This document shows positions 38,124 to 46,122 of a DNA stretch of 64,000 nt, piece by piece (position 1 is the stretch's first letter; every line of letters starts with the position of its first letter). The stretch comes from Buttiauxella agrestis ATCC 33320 (GTDB lineage: Bacteria > Pseudomonadota > Gammaproteobacteria > Enterobacterales > Enterobacteriaceae). The DNA lies in contig NZ_JMPI01000068.1 of NCBI RefSeq assembly GCF_000735355.1, positions 1 through 64,000 of the forward strand, read 5' to 3'. The notes beneath the pieces are model-generated. The model did no database searches, was not told where the DNA came from, and worked only from the letters and a program-made list of their open reading frames with translations. The translations under genes were made by a program, and so were the position numbers.

Positions 38124-39104
38124 ATGAGAATCGGCATGGTAATTAGCGGCGGTGATGTCACGGGAATAAATAATTTTGTTTTTCAGATTTCCCGACTGGC
38201 ACAAGCAGAAATCGTTTTGTTTAACGGTGGTATTCCAGGTTTATTGCAGAATAATCACCAGGCTATTTCCGCACGGGATCTAGTGGATTTTTCTGTTGCT
38301 GCCATTCCGATTATGTCTTCAGGCAGAACTCATCGTAAATTAATGGGTAGCGAATATGAAACCATCGCAAAACAGTTAAAAACCCTGCATATCGATGTGC
38401 TTATTATGGCAGGCGGAGACGGCTCCTTACAGTTTCTGAATAACCTTAGCGAATATGGTGTGAATTGTTTCGGTGTCGGTATGACTATCGACAACGATGT
38501 TTACGGCAGTGATTACACCATTGGTTTTTCAACTGCCTGTGAACAAGTCATTAAAGAAGTCGGCAAACTGCGTAATACAGGTCGCGCTTTGCCAGGGCGG
38601 GTTTTTATGGTTGAACTGCTCGGCGGCTACTGCGGTGAATTGACGCTGCAATCGGCGATTAAAAGCAATGCTGATTTTGCGCTCATCCCCGAATGCCAGC
38701 AGTCGTTGAGCGAACTGGCACACAAGATTAGCGCACGCCTTGAGACACAAAACAGCGTCGTAATCCTTTGCTCTGAAGGTTACACCAAAGAATATTCCCC
38801 CGGTTTCCAGGGGGCGATTGACACCATGATTAAACAACTTGAGCCAAAAATTGGCGTACGAATTCGTAAGTCAATTATTGGTTATAGCCTGCGTAACGGT
38901 GACCCTACCTGCGAGGAAATTTATCAGGGCACAATTATGGCAGGTGAAGTCGTTCGTTGTATCCAGTCCGGTATGAGAAATAAAGCCATTATTATTAATT
39001 CGAGTAACAAACCGATCCCTATAGATTTAATCAGTATGCAAAAACGCCTCGTCGACACCGAAGGGCATCATTATAAATTAGCGAAGCAGCTCAATATTAT
39101 TTGA
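38124..39104 (+). CDS. Divergent PfkA-family sugar-phosphate kinase
   Basis: A 326-residue ATP-type phosphofructokinase homologue. Kept: the N-terminal ISGGDVTGINN loop, GGDGS (glycine after Asp marks an ATP- rather than PPi-dependent enzyme) and TIDNDVYGSDYTIGF with the catalytic Asp. Changed relative to E. coli PfkA: the EVMGR motif is ELLGG (losing Arg171 and Met169) and GHIQRGG is GYSLRNG (His249 to Tyr). Both touch the fructose-6-phosphate site, so a different sugar phosphate is likely. GAGG precedes the ATG at 38124. It heads a seven-gene PTS operon. Confidence 0.85.
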   Translation: MRIGMVISGGDVTGINNFVFQISRLAQAEIVLFNGGIPGLLQNNHQAISARDLVDFSVAAIPIMSSGRTHRKLMGSEYETIAKQLKTLHIDVLIMAGGDGSLQFLNNLSEYGVNCFGVGMTIDNDVYGSDYTIGFSTACEQVIKEVGKLRNTGRALPGRVFMVELLGGYCGELTLQSAIKSNADFALIPECQQSLSELAHKISARLETQNSVVILCSEGYTKEYSPGFQGAIDTMIKQLEPKIGVRIRKSIIGYSLRNGDPTCEEIYQGTIMAGEVVRCIQSGMRNKAIIINSSNKPIPIDLISMQKRLVDTEGHHYKLAKQLNII

Positions 39105-39115
39105 GGAGACTTTCA

Positions 39116-39430
39116 ATGCTTAAAATTCTTTGTGTATGCGGCTGTGGTTTAGGTTCCAGTTTCGCCATTGAAATGGCTGCAACTGCGGTACTTAAAAAAC
39201 TTCAAATCCCGGCAGAAATTGATCACACCACCGTATCAGAAGCGGGGGCCTTTAAATCTGACATTATTTTAACGCAAAAAACCTTCGCCGATATTTTAAC
39301 GGCCGATGCCAGCGAAGAGGAAATTAAACGCGTCATTGTGCTGCACCGTCTCACGGATAAAGACGAAATCGAACAAAAGATTGTCGCCTTTTTAAAAGAA
39401 CGCAATGTGAAGGTATTCGACCATGAATAG
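39116..39430 (+). CDS. PTS EIIB, Ula (ascorbate) family
   Basis: A 104-residue cytosolic IIB protein. The phospho-Cys motif is LCVCGCGLGSSFA (residues 5-17), as in UlaB/SgaB. The start at 39116 follows GAGGAG. It overlaps the IIC gene by 8 bp. It passes phosphate from the IIA at 41967 to sugar bound by the IIC. Confidence 0.9.
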   Translation: MLKILCVCGCGLGSSFAIEMAATAVLKKLQIPAEIDHTTVSEAGAFKSDIILTQKTFADILTADASEEEIKRVIVLHRLTDKDEIEQKIVAFLKERNVKVFDHE

Positions 39431-40790
39431 CATCATTAACTTTATTGTTAAAGACCTGCTAGGACAGGCATCAATATTGATTGCCTTTATTGCCATGCTC
39501 GGTCTTTTGCTGCAAAAAAAATCGAAGGGTAAAGTCGCGGAAGGGACGTTTAAAACGCTGCTTGGTTTTTTAATCATGATGGCGGGTATCAACATTATTG
39601 TTGATACGCTGACTTTCCTGAACGACATCTTCACCCACGGTTTCGGTATGAAAGGCTACATCACCGATGTGGCCGCTATTGCCGGCCTTGCAAACCGTGA
39701 GCTGGGTTCCGAAGTGGCACTCACGCTGATGGTGATATTTATCGTCAACATCATCATTGCCCGCATCACGCCGTTTAAGTACATCTTTCTCACCGGGCAA
39801 GCACTGCTTTGGATGGCAACGATTGGTGCAGTTATCGGCTATAAAGCCGGGCTGACCGGGCTACCGTTGATTCTTACTGGCGGGATCTTCGGCGGAATTA
39901 TGGCGGTGCTGATGCCTGCCCTCGCCCAACCTGTGGTACGCCGCATTACCGGTTCTGACGATGTCGCTCTGGGCCACTTCTGCACTATTGGTTATCTGGT
40001 GCAGGCTGCGGTGGCGAAAGTTGTCGGCAAGGGTTCTAAATCTACCGAAGACCTGGTGCTACCGGATAACTTCAAATTCTTGCAGGACACTTACCTTTCG
40101 ATGGCCGTGGTGATGATCCCTATGTACCTCATCCCGGCGCTGGCGGCAGGCCCGGAATACATCGGCCAATACTCCAACGGCGTGAATTACCTGATGTTTG
40201 CGTTTATGCAGGCAATTCAGTTTGTTGCCGGGGTATTCGTGCTCTATAGCGGTGTGCGTTTGCTGCTTAACGAACTGGTGCCTGCGTTCCGTGGTATTGC
40301 GATGCGCATCGTACCGGATGCCAAACCGGCGCTGGACTGCCCGGTGCTGTTCCCTTACGCCCCCAATGCCGTAATTGTTGGTTTCCTTGCCACAACTGTC
40401 GGCTCCATCATCGGCATGATTGTCTTCCCAATGTTTGGCCTGGCGATGATTCTGCCTGGCTTGTTGACCAACTTCTTTGCTGGCGGCACCGCTGGGATTT
40501 TCGGTAACGCAATGGGCGGCAGACGCGGTGCAATCATCGGCGGCGTAGTACATGGACTGTTTATTACCTTCCTGCCAGCCATCCTGGTGCCAATGCTTGA
40601 AAGCTACGGCTTTACCGGTGTGACTTTCAGTGATTCTGATGTGATCAGTAGCGGCCTGATTTTGGGACATGTATTCCAGAATAACTGGACGTTTGTCGGC
40701 TTATTCATCCTGTTCGTAGCGCTTATCGCCTGGTTCGTGAATGGCAAATCAACCAAACCTCAAGAGGAAAAAGCACATGAGTCTGTATAA
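39423..40790 (+). CDS. PTS EIIC, UlaA/SgaT family
   Basis: A 455-residue polytopic permease of the ascorbate PTS family with about ten to eleven helices. The family segments GFLIMMAGINIIVDTL, the GLTGLPLILTGGIFGGIMA stretch, DVALGHFCTIGYL and HVFQNNWTFVGL align with UlaA. The soluble tail (GKSTKPQEEKAHESV) overlaps the aldolase start by 14 bp. Ula genes usually travel with decarboxylase and epimerase genes, whereas here it is with a kinase and an aldolase, so the substrate is probably not ascorbate. Confidence 0.9.
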   Translation: MNSIINFIVKDLLGQASILIAFIAMLGLLLQKKSKGKVAEGTFKTLLGFLIMMAGINIIVDTLTFLNDIFTHGFGMKGYITDVAAIAGLANRELGSEVALTLMVIFIVNIIIARITPFKYIFLTGQALLWMATIGAVIGYKAGLTGLPLILTGGIFGGIMAVLMPALAQPVVRRITGSDDVALGHFCTIGYLVQAAVAKVVGKGSKSTEDLVLPDNFKFLQDTYLSMAVVMIPMYLIPALAAGPEYIGQYSNGVNYLMFAFMQAIQFVAGVFVLYSGVRLLLNELVPAFRGIAMRIVPDAKPALDCPVLFPYAPNAVIVGFLATTVGSIIGMIVFPMFGLAMILPGLLTNFFAGGTAGIFGNAMGGRRGAIIGGVVHGLFITFLPAILVPMLESYGFTGVTFSDSDVISSGLILGHVFQNNWTFVGLFILFVALIAWFVNGKSTKPQEEKAHESV

Positions 40791-41619
40791 CTTCCCGGAT
40801 TTATTACAGGTAGCCAAAGAGCGTAAATTTAAAGCGGTAGGCTCCTTTAATTTGCATTGTCTTGAAATGCTGCCCGCTTATTTTAAAGCTGCCAAAGCAA
40901 CCAATAGCCCGTTAATGATTCAAATTTCTACCGGGACGGCGGAATATTTAGGTTATCGTTTATTAGTAGATTCCATTCGTTCTTTATCCGAAAGCCAGCA
41001 AATACCCACCTGCTTGCATCTGGATCACTGCTCAGATATTGAGTCCATTAAAACAGCCATCGATGCCGGGTTTAGTTCAGTAATGTATGACGGTTCCCAT
41101 CTGGACATGGCAGATAATATTGCTAATACCCGTAAGGTTATTGATATTGCTCGCCCGCGAAATATCTCTGTAGAAGCAGAATTAGGCGCGATTGGCGGCT
41201 CAGAAGATGGCAAAGCGGTTGCCATGGAAGATATTTGCTTTACCACCACCGAAGACGCCAAACGCTTTGTTGATGAAACCGGGGTGGATATGCTGGCGGT
41301 ATCCGTCGGTACGGTACACGGCCTGTATACCGGCAAAGCGAAAATTCAGCATCAACGCCTGGCGGATATCAGCGAAGTGACCAAAACCCCGCTGGTACTG
41401 CACGGTGGCACAGGTGTCAGCGATGAAGATATGCGCCGCGCCGTCGCCGGGGGCATTGATAAAGTCAACGTCGGTACTGAAATGAACGTGCAATGGGTTG
41501 GACACTGCAAAGAAACCTTCGAGAAGGGCAAAGTGAATGACAGTGTGCGCAAATTTTTAATACCGGCAAATGATGCAGTCGCTGCTGTATTAATCGAAAA
41601 GATCGCATTATTTAAATAA
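40777..41619 (+). CDS. Class II fructose/tagatose-bisphosphate aldolase family protein
   Basis: A 280-residue zinc aldolase of the KbaY/GatY/FbaA family. Zinc and substrate motifs are visible: LHLDHCSD (base Asp and zinc His), YDGSHLD, VEAELG, SVGTVHGLY (zinc His), LHGGTGVSDED (zinc His, phosphate loop) and KVNVGTEM. AGAGGA precedes the ATG at 40777. With the PfkA-like kinase it suggests phosphorylation to a bisphosphate and cleavage to two trioses. Confidence 0.92.
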   Translation: MSLYNFPDLLQVAKERKFKAVGSFNLHCLEMLPAYFKAAKATNSPLMIQISTGTAEYLGYRLLVDSIRSLSESQQIPTCLHLDHCSDIESIKTAIDAGFSSVMYDGSHLDMADNIANTRKVIDIARPRNISVEAELGAIGGSEDGKAVAMEDICFTTTEDAKRFVDETGVDMLAVSVGTVHGLYTGKAKIQHQRLADISEVTKTPLVLHGGTGVSDEDMRRAVAGGIDKVNVGTEMNVQWVGHCKETFEKGKVNDSVRKFLIPANDAVAAVLIEKIALFK

Positions 41620-41687
41620 AGCAGGCGTTATCCTCTACTCTTCATTGTAACCCTGGTTGCGTGGCAACCGTCGGGCGGGAGCTAGCT

Positions 41688-41957
41688 ATGTTTGGATCTT
41701 TAAAAAAACTTTTTCACAGTGATAATTCGGATACGGCGCAATATGATATTCAAGCCGTACAACTTGAAACTGAATTAACTGCTCTGGAAAACACGTTAAC
41801 GGAAAACCCAAATAATGGCGAAACACAAAAAGCATTAATGTTGCGCTATAACCAGGCGTTACAAGTTTTTGCGAAGAGTAAAACACACCGTCAGCATATC
41901 GATGCTTTATTTGTCAAAATTGATGAGCTGAGAAATATTATTCGTAAGAATATTTAG
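41688..41957 (+). CDS. Small coiled protein of the PTS operon, unknown
   Basis: An 89-residue charged helical protein that I do not recognise. MFGSLKKLF is a short amphipathic start, followed by heptad-like segments (DIQAVQLETELTALENTL and IDALFVKIDELRNIIRK) that suggest a coiled coil. GGGAG precedes the ATG at 41688. A small hairpin (GGTTGC/GCAACC) in the 68-bp gap after the aldolase may tune expression. It lies 9 bp before the IIA gene, so it is probably co-translated with PTS components; an adaptor or regulator role is speculation. Confidence 0.72.
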   Translation: MFGSLKKLFHSDNSDTAQYDIQAVQLETELTALENTLTENPNNGETQKALMLRYNQALQVFAKSKTHRQHIDALFVKIDELRNIIRKNI

Positions 41958-41966
41958 GGAGAACTC

Positions 41967-42404
41967 ATGGCCATTAAAGAGTTATTAATTGAAGCGCAAG
42001 CAATACAAGTTGGCGTGCGCGAAACGGACTGGAAAAAGGTGATTAGACTGGCGGCTCAACCGCTGGTTGATAATGGCTATATCCTGCCCTCCTACTACCA
42101 GGCAGTAATTAATAACACCCTTGAGCATGGTGCGTATTACGTTTTTGAAGAGGGCGTCGCCATGCCCCACGCTCGCCCGGAATGCGGGGTGATAAAAAAT
42201 GGCTTCAGTCTGGTTTTGCTTGATGAGCCCATCGCCTTTGCCGACAGCGAAAAGGCCGATATCGTGATTATGTTTGCCGCCTGCGACAGCAACGGGCACA
42301 TCGAAGAAGGTATCCGCGCGATTGTGAATTTGTTGGGCGATGATGATGTGATGGCAAAACTGCGTCGGGCAAAAGGTAAGGAAGAGGTGATCGCAATATT
42401 ATGA
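41967..42404 (+). CDS. PTS EIIA, Ula/mannitol type
   Basis: A 145-residue PTS_EIIA_2 protein close to UlaC. The phospho-His is in EEGVAMPHARPE near residue 68. A good RBS (AGGGAGAA) precedes the ATG. Its stop overlaps the P-loop kinase start as ATGA. It completes an A+B+C set split across the operon. Confidence 0.9.
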   Translation: MAIKELLIEAQAIQVGVRETDWKKVIRLAAQPLVDNGYILPSYYQAVINNTLEHGAYYVFEEGVAMPHARPECGVIKNGFSLVLLDEPIAFADSEKADIVIMFAACDSNGHIEEGIRAIVNLLGDDDVMAKLRRAKGKEEVIAIL

Positions 42405-42958
42405 GCCAGACCACGCGAACACAGGGCAAAACGGTGGTACTTGTGAACGGCGTACCCGCCTCAGGAAAAAGCACTATCGCCCGTTTGTTGTCCGAACATT
42501 TTGCGCTACCGATTCTGACCATTGATGGCATAAAAGAGCCTTTTATGGCCCAGTTCGATGAAATTGATCGGCCATTCAACCGCCGCCTCGGAAGTGCCGC
42601 TTATGAGGTCATTTGGTCGATAGTGGCCGATAGCCCAATGCAATGTGTCTTTATTGTCGATGCATGGTTTGGCTTCCAACCGAAAGAGGCGCTTGAACGA
42701 TATCTTGAGCAGGCGGGCGTTACCCGGGTTCTGGAGGTATGGAACCAAATTCCTGGCCCCCTCGCCGCCGAACGCTATGCGCAGCGGCTTGGCGTAAGAC
42801 GCCACGGGCACCCAGGGGAAGAATATCTGCCGGAGTTGGTAAAACTTGCGGATAACGCAGAACCGATGTCGCTTGGGCCGGTTTACACCGTGGACCACCG
42901 CGAGCCGATAGACAGAGCCGGTCTCGTGGCATGGCTGGATAATGGAATGGGCCAATAA
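42401..42958 (+). CDS. P-loop kinase of unknown substrate
   Basis: A 185-residue AAA_33/zeta-like small-molecule kinase. Walker A is VNGVPASGKSTIARLL (residues 14-29), a DGIKEPF segment follows, and FIVDAWFGF (about 88) is Walker-B-like. Conserved C-terminal RRHGHPGEEYLPEL may be the lid. It is translationally coupled to the IIA gene (4-bp overlap). It may phosphorylate a pathway intermediate; the chloramphenicol-phosphotransferase/gluconokinase-like fold does not reveal which. Confidence 0.82.
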   Translation: MSQTTRTQGKTVVLVNGVPASGKSTIARLLSEHFALPILTIDGIKEPFMAQFDEIDRPFNRRLGSAAYEVIWSIVADSPMQCVFIVDAWFGFQPKEALERYLEQAGVTRVLEVWNQIPGPLAAERYAQRLGVRRHGHPGEEYLPELVKLADNAEPMSLGPVYTVDHREPIDRAGLVAWLDNGMGQ

Positions 42959-42984
42959 GGGTGAATTTTCCCGGCTATACAGAC

Positions 42985-43011
42985 TCCACTTTTTCCCCAT
43001 TCTGCCGATAA
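42985..43011 (+). promoter_or_regulatory. Candidate sigma-28 (FliA) promoter of cheV
   Basis: TCCACTTT, 11 bp, then a perfect GCCGATAA. The -10 and spacer match the flagellar class 3 consensus (TAAAGTTT-N11-GCCGATAA); the -35 matches five of eight. It lies 52 bp upstream of cheV. Confidence 0.75.
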
Positions 43012-43063
43012 CTTAAACACGCGCCAGGGCGACTACCCGCCAGGTTACCGAGCAGAGGTTTAA

Positions 43064-44029
43064 ATGGATAGTTTTCAAAAAGATATTGATGAAAGGGCTA
43101 ACCTGGCGTTATCCAACAAATTTGAGCTGTTGTTGTTCCGCTTAGGAGAAGGCCAGCACGGCGGGAATTCTGAGCTGTATGGCATCAACGTTTTTAAGCT
43201 ACGTGAAATTGTGCCGATGCCGAAAATTAACCGTGCGGCGGGAATGAAATCGCCCCTGCTGGGCATGGCGAATATTCGCGACCAGTTTATTCCGGTCATC
43301 GACCTGCCAGCCGTTACGGGTTGCACGCCACAAACTGGCTTGAATTTATTGCTGATAACCGAGTACGCCCGCAGCACACAGGCATTTGCAGTGGAGTCGG
43401 TAGAAAATATTATCCGCCTCGACTGGAGCCAGGTTCACGCCGCCGAATCCGGTGTGAGTAGCCGCAATATCACCAGTATCGCTTCACTCAATAGCGACGA
43501 ATACAAAGGCGAACTGGCGCTGGTACTCGATGTTGAACAGATTCTTTACGACATTATTCCTTCCGGGCGCAAAGTCGATATGGCGGCCATCGAAGGGAAC
43601 ACAAACCCTCTGAAACCGGGTGCTGTCGCGATTGTTGCCGAAGATTCAAAAGTCGCCCGTTTGATGCTTGAGCAAGGCCTGAAAGGCATGGGTATTCCGG
43701 TGATGATGCATTCCACGGGTTTAGAGGCCTGGGAGAAAATAAAAGTGATCGCCGCAGAAGCCAAGGCCGCTGGCCAGCCGATCACCGACCGCATTGGTAT
43801 GGTTTTAACGGATATTGAAATGCCAGAAATGGACGGATTTACCCTGACGCGAAATATCAAAACAGATATCACGTTAAAACACATTCCGGTGGTGATTCAC
43901 TCGTCGCTTTCAGGCAGCGCCAACGAAGATCACGTCCGCAAAGTGGGCGCGAACGGCTATGTGGCGAAGTTCGATGTGAAAGAGCTTTCACAAGTGATTA
44001 ATAAAGCGCTGGAAGGTGCGGTGGTTTAA
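43064..44029 (+). CDS. cheV: Chemotaxis coupling protein CheV
   Basis: A 321-residue fusion of an N-terminal CheW coupling domain (about 17-165, with YGINVFKLREIVPMP and NIRDQFIPVIDLP) and a C-terminal response-receiver domain (about 188-318). The receiver has the acidic pair AEDS, the phospho-acceptor Asp in MVLTDIEMPEMDGF, Ser in VIHSSLSGS and Lys in YVAKFD. It couples chemoreceptors to CheA. CheV is absent from E. coli K-12 but present in Salmonella. Its own FliA-type promoter makes it a separate flagellar-regulon unit among sugar genes. AGAGG precedes the ATG. Confidence 0.95.
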   Translation: MDSFQKDIDERANLALSNKFELLLFRLGEGQHGGNSELYGINVFKLREIVPMPKINRAAGMKSPLLGMANIRDQFIPVIDLPAVTGCTPQTGLNLLLITEYARSTQAFAVESVENIIRLDWSQVHAAESGVSSRNITSIASLNSDEYKGELALVLDVEQILYDIIPSGRKVDMAAIEGNTNPLKPGAVAIVAEDSKVARLMLEQGLKGMGIPVMMHSTGLEAWEKIKVIAAEAKAAGQPITDRIGMVLTDIEMPEMDGFTLTRNIKTDITLKHIPVVIHSSLSGSANEDHVRKVGANGYVAKFDVKELSQVINKALEGAVV

Positions 44030-44092
44030 ACAGGCGAAAAGGGTGGATTGGCGCTGAGGTTTATCCCCCCTACAAAACCTGTTTATTACCTG

Positions 44093-44821
44093 TTACTTCC
44101 CCACCCAGCTATTTTTTATTTTGAATTTGTCTGCGCGGTTGTAGCTGCACGAAAAGTTAAACGCTTTGCCATCTTCAAGTTTGGTCACACCAGAGACTTT
44201 GAGCATTGGTAAACCTTCAGAAATCGACAATAAAGCGGCGAGTTCTTCATTGAACAAATCGCCTTCAATAACCGAGTTATAAAACTTAATTTTTTTGCCG
44301 GTGTATTTTTCGATGTATTCATATAAAGAGCCATGCTCTAGCACTGAGCCTGGAATGGTTTCGATAACATCACTATTTATCCATGAGTCTTCAACCAGCA
44401 CCGGGACACCGTCAATTAAACGGATACGTCGAATAAAATGCACCCGCTGTTCTGGCTGCATTTCCAACTGCTGCGCGACCCACTGCGGCACTTGAATTTG
44501 TTCATGTTGAACAAGCTGGCTGGTGATTTTCGCCTGCTGACCAAATTCACGAGAAAAGCCTAAAATAGAATCCCCGGTACCGCTGTTGAGCATATAGACA
44601 TTGTCTTCAATCACTTTCGTGACATACATTCCTTTGCCATGGATTCGCTCGATAAACCCTTCCTGTTCAAGGATATGCATCGCTTTTTGTAGCGTCACTC
44701 GCGTGACGCCATATTGCACGGCAAGCTCTCTTTCTGACGGGATTTTCTCGCCAAGCTGGTAGCGATGGCTGAGGATATCATCCTGAATACTCTTCTTTAT
44801 TTCTATATATCGCGCAGCCAT
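44093..44821 (-). CDS. GntR/UTRA-family regulator
   Basis: A 242-residue HutC-subfamily regulator. The winged helix is residues 5-70 (YQLGEKIPSERELAVQYGVT and HGKGMYV); the UTRA ligand domain is about 85-235. Members of this group often sense phosphorylated sugars. It is the last gene of a minus-strand operon behind the EIIC and GH4 genes, and probably acts at the 20-bp palindrome upstream of the GH4 gene. Confidence 0.9.
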   Translation of the reverse strand: MAARYIEIKKSIQDDILSHRYQLGEKIPSERELAVQYGVTRVTLQKAMHILEQEGFIERIHGKGMYVTKVIEDNVYMLNSGTGDSILGFSREFGQQAKITSQLVQHEQIQVPQWVAQQLEMQPEQRVHFIRRIRLIDGVPVLVEDSWINSDVIETIPGSVLEHGSLYEYIEKYTGKKIKFYNSVIEGDLFNEELAALLSISEGLPMLKVSGVTKLEDGKAFNFSCSYNRADKFKIKNSWVGK

Positions 44822-44853
44822 AGGGGTTATTTCCGGGTGTTATCATCCAGCCA

Positions 44854-46104
44854 TTAGTGTACCACTTCAGCTAACAACTCTGCTTCCTGCGCTTCAATAG
44901 CCAACTGTTTTACTTCCATTATTCTGAAGAACGGATAGTAGATGATTGTCGAAATAATAATCATGCAGCCCGACCATATTGCCGCAGGAATATTCCCGCC
45001 GGTGGCAAAATACGCATTCAGAATGGGTGGCATCGTCCAGGGGATTTGGAATACCGGCCTGCCAATAATGCCGAAATCCATCAGCAGATAAGAGCAGGTA
45101 CAAATCACCATGGGCGCGACAATCAGCGGGAACATCATGATTGGGTTGAGGACCATCGGCACGCCAAATATAACCGGTTCGTTAATACAGAAAATCGACG
45201 GCCCAAAAGAGACGCGGCCAATGGATTTGTAATAACGGCTTTTAGACAGCAGCATTGCCAGCACTAAACCCATGGTGGCACCCGATCCACCGGCACAGAT
45301 AAAGAAGTTATAAAACCCTTCGGCGGTTATGTGTGGAACGGGCTGGCCACTAAGATATGCCTGAGTATTTTCAGCAATAAATTTTAAAAATATCGGGCTG
45401 GTGATCCCGGAAAGTACGTTGGTGCCATGAATGCCGCAGCTCCATAACAACGAAATAAGCGCTACCAGAATTAACATACCAGGCAACGTATCTAAACCGT
45501 GAACCAGTGGGCTGAGCAGCAGAGTAAAGAACGCGTTGATATCAAAATTCAGAATCACGCGTACAAACCAGACGATCGTAAGGCATACCACTGCGGGTAC
45601 CAGACTGATAAACGATTGCAACACGGCGGGAGGAACACCTTCTGGCATTCGGATATAGATTTTGTGCGTGATAAAAAAGCGTACGGTATAGACCGTAAAT
45701 ATCGACAAAATAATGGCTGAGAATAACCCCGCGGCCCCAAAATTATCGACGTTAATTTTATAATGGCTATCGAGTTGCGCGAGAACAAAAACCGCTACCG
45801 TAATACAACAACAACTTAGACCATCAAGGTTGTATTGTTTTGCCAGGTTATAACTGATGCCAATCGCCGCGACTAAACCAATTATCCCAAAAGTTGCCTG
45901 TACCGGGACACTGAGTTTATCCGCATAGGCTCCAAGAAACTCACTCCAGCCCGGAATGGGTAAGTTAGCAATAATCAGAAACAGGCTTCCGGCAATAATA
46001 AATGGCAATGTAAAAGCGATACCGTTACGAATGGCGACCAAAATAACGTTATTGCCGAGCTTCATTAAGACCGGAATAACTCTGTTTTCCAGAAAGCTTT
46101 GCAT
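44854..46104 (-). CDS. PTS EIIC, cellobiose/lactose family
   Basis: A 416-residue membrane permease of the Lac PTS family (CelB/ChbC-like). The segments IRNGIAFTLPFIIAGSLFLI, CGIHGTNVLSGITSP, CAGGSGATMGLVLAMLLSKS and GPSIFCINEPVIFGVPMVLNP are characteristic. It is shorter than ChbC (about 450) and no IIA or IIB partner is encoded next to it, so it must borrow them in trans. AAGGA precedes the ATG at 46104. It follows the GH4 gene by 18 bp. Confidence 0.92.
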   Translation of the reverse strand: MQSFLENRVIPVLMKLGNNVILVAIRNGIAFTLPFIIAGSLFLIIANLPIPGWSEFLGAYADKLSVPVQATFGIIGLVAAIGISYNLAKQYNLDGLSCCCITVAVFVLAQLDSHYKINVDNFGAAGLFSAIILSIFTVYTVRFFITHKIYIRMPEGVPPAVLQSFISLVPAVVCLTIVWFVRVILNFDINAFFTLLLSPLVHGLDTLPGMLILVALISLLWSCGIHGTNVLSGITSPIFLKFIAENTQAYLSGQPVPHITAEGFYNFFICAGGSGATMGLVLAMLLSKSRYYKSIGRVSFGPSIFCINEPVIFGVPMVLNPIMMFPLIVAPMVICTCSYLLMDFGIIGRPVFQIPWTMPPILNAYFATGGNIPAAIWSGCMIIISTIIYYPFFRIMEVKQLAIEAQEAELLAEVVH

Positions 46105-46122
46105 GAAATATTCCTTTAATGA

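Noticed and set aside
38124-40790. Calling the Ula-type operon an L-ascorbate system
   Set aside because: Permease family fits, but the ascorbate-6-P lactonase, decarboxylase and epimerase genes are missing and a kinase and aldolase take their place.
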